From positions 1 to 35,721 of the forward strand of contig CAMAVM010000025.1 of NCBI GenBank assembly GCA_945861705.1: a stretch of DNA of 35,721 bases, read 5' to 3'. Below are positions 34,141-35,721 of the stretch, in pieces. The notes beneath the pieces were generated by a model, which worked only from the letters and a program-made list of their open reading frames with translations, searched no databases and had not been told where the DNA came from. The position numbers and the translations under genes are program-made. Positions within the stretch are counted from its first letter, which is position 1. Each line of letters opens with the position of its first letter. Origin of the DNA: Methylomagnum ishizawai (GTDB taxonomy: Bacteria; Pseudomonadota; Gammaproteobacteria; Methylococcales; Methylomonadaceae).

Positions 34141-34864
34141 AATAAATTTGTTAAGAAATTTTTTGTCTACTGCACTCTTGATGTCGGTATCTCTGGGCAT
34201 GGTAACTGATGCTTTAGCAACAGCCGAAATTTTTGCATTGTCTATTAGCAAAGGTATAAATGTCACTAATTGCCAGAGCTGTCATACTGGCATGGCAGGT
34301 AATGAGAGCAAGGGAAACCTGAAGGCAGGATACCAAGCTGCGTACAATGCCGATAAAGTCAATCTTGCCGCTCTTAAGACGCTGATTAATGGACCAACTC
34401 CAGTTCCAACCCCAACCCCAGTTCCAGCACCCACACCAGTTCCTTCGGCGTGCAATCTGCCGAATCAAATGATTGGTGGTGTCTGTGTATTGCCAATAAC
34501 TGGCGCAGTCGGCAAAGCGACTTCGGGGAAACCGAGAACAGATACCTATAAAGTCACTTGTGCTAAGGGAACTAAATACCTTTCGGTATCCGTGAAGGAT
34601 TTGCTTCCGGTTAATCCATCAAAAATAAGCATCCAAGGTTCAAAAAGTTCATCTTCTTCACCCCTGAGTACTGATAAATCAGATGGCGATGATACTTACA
34701 GCCGTTCAGTGAAATTGGCTAAAGGGACTGGGGTTTACCTAGTGAAAGTCAATAAATCCAAGTCGTCAACGCCAGGTGCCGAAGCATACGATGCTCAGGT
34801 TTATTGCAAAGGTGTCAAAGGTATAGACACAGGTACTAAAGTGGTGATAAAACAGAATCAATAA
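34133..34864 (+). CDS. Exported mono-heme c-type protein with Pro/Thr linker
   Basis: 243 residues from ATG 34133; a GTG at 34121 is the alternative. The signal peptide ends near residue 29 (VTDALA). One heme site C47-QS-C50-H51 lies in a short cytochrome-like domain (30-85). A PTPVP-type linker (88-104) leads to a C-terminal domain with four cysteines (C107, C118, C143, C225) that could make two disulfides, plus a Ser/Lys-rich segment (160-190). Small heme domains with such linkers act in extracytoplasmic electron transfer; the C-terminal domain is unrecognised. A Rho-independent terminator follows. Confidence 0.8.
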   Translation: MHKINLLRNFLSTALLMSVSLGMVTDALATAEIFALSISKGINVTNCQSCHTGMAGNESKGNLKAGYQAAYNADKVNLAALKTLINGPTPVPTPTPVPAPTPVPSACNLPNQMIGGVCVLPITGAVGKATSGKPRTDTYKVTCAKGTKYLSVSVKDLLPVNPSKISIQGSKSSSSSPLSTDKSDGDDTYSRSVKLAKGTGVYLVKVNKSKSSTPGAEAYDAQVYCKGVKGIDTGTKVVIKQNQ

Positions 34865-34888
34865 CCATTTTACACGTCTCAGTAATTG

Positions 34889-34925
34889 AAACAGCGTCAG
34901 TTAGAATCTAACTGGTGCTGTTTTT
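34889..34925 (+). terminator. Rho-independent terminator after the mono-heme gene
   Basis: AAACAGCGTCAGTTA pairs with TAACTGGTGCTGTTT around the loop GAATC, with two G-T wobble pairs, and ends in a T-run. It lies 25 nt after the stop codon and is the clearest terminator in the window. Confidence 0.85.
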
Positions 34926-34939
34926 GCTAAGTATTTTGA

Positions 34940-35721
<782 letters not shown>

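Overview
The window reads as chromosomal DNA of a gammaproteobacterium. The support is gene order: trxB-aat-bpt as in pseudomonads, the queG / nnr-tsaE-amiC / mutL / miaA neighbourhood known from E. coli, and a close yadG-yadH pair. The Leptospira-type citramalate synthase, the DUF2024 protein, the many short palindromic intergenic repeats and the moderate GC would suit a Methylococcales-type (methanotroph) lineage. That is inference only, because no methane-oxidation gene is present. No rRNA, tRNA, CRISPR array, prophage or complete insertion sequence was seen.

Layout. 1-1615: 3' end of trxB, then aat and bpt (N-end rule aminoacyl-transferases). 1646-6906: leuC, leuD, then an inserted accessory block (a TIR-winged-helix protein and a DUF433/DUF5615 toxin-antitoxin pair), then cimA. 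LeuCD and CimA together would turn pyruvate and acetyl-CoA into the isoleucine precursor route; leuB is not here. 6999-10671, minus strand: nnr (NAD(P)HX repair), tsaE (tRNA t6A), amiC (cell separation amidase) and a small membrane protein. 10710-16194, plus strand: queG (queuosine), mutL (mismatch repair, endonuclease type), two small exported proteins of unknown function, miaA (tRNA i6A). 16586-18712: lemA and two TPM-domain genes. 18749-20914: DUF2024 protein, a divergent MarR-like regulator with a C-terminal cysteine motif, and a di-heme cytochrome c peroxidase. 21044-23782, minus: ppx and an uncharacterised membrane-anchored protein. 24081-25847: yadG-yadH-type ABC exporter. 25848-26173: a cluster of hairpin repeats. 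26174-31121: comEC (minus), DUF2062, an NTF2-like protein, a small membrane protein, rimK. 31179-33763, minus: a small acidic protein, a coiled-coil protein, a two-helix membrane protein and a membrane-anchored lytic transglycosylase. 34133-34864: exported mono-heme protein. 34973-35721: 5' part of trxB.

The two window ends carry complementary parts of trxB. They share the terminal four bases, and joining them keeps the frame but omits about 20 residues normally present. This points to a circularised or tandem-duplicated assembly, or to two trxB copies.

The best candidates for undescribed biology are the AT-rich TIR-winged-helix gene inside the leu/cim cluster, the transglycosylase/membrane/coiled-coil gene set, the cysteine-motif MarR regulator beside the peroxidase, and the exported mono-heme protein with a possible overlapping leader peptide. 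None of these can be proven as a system from sequence alone.
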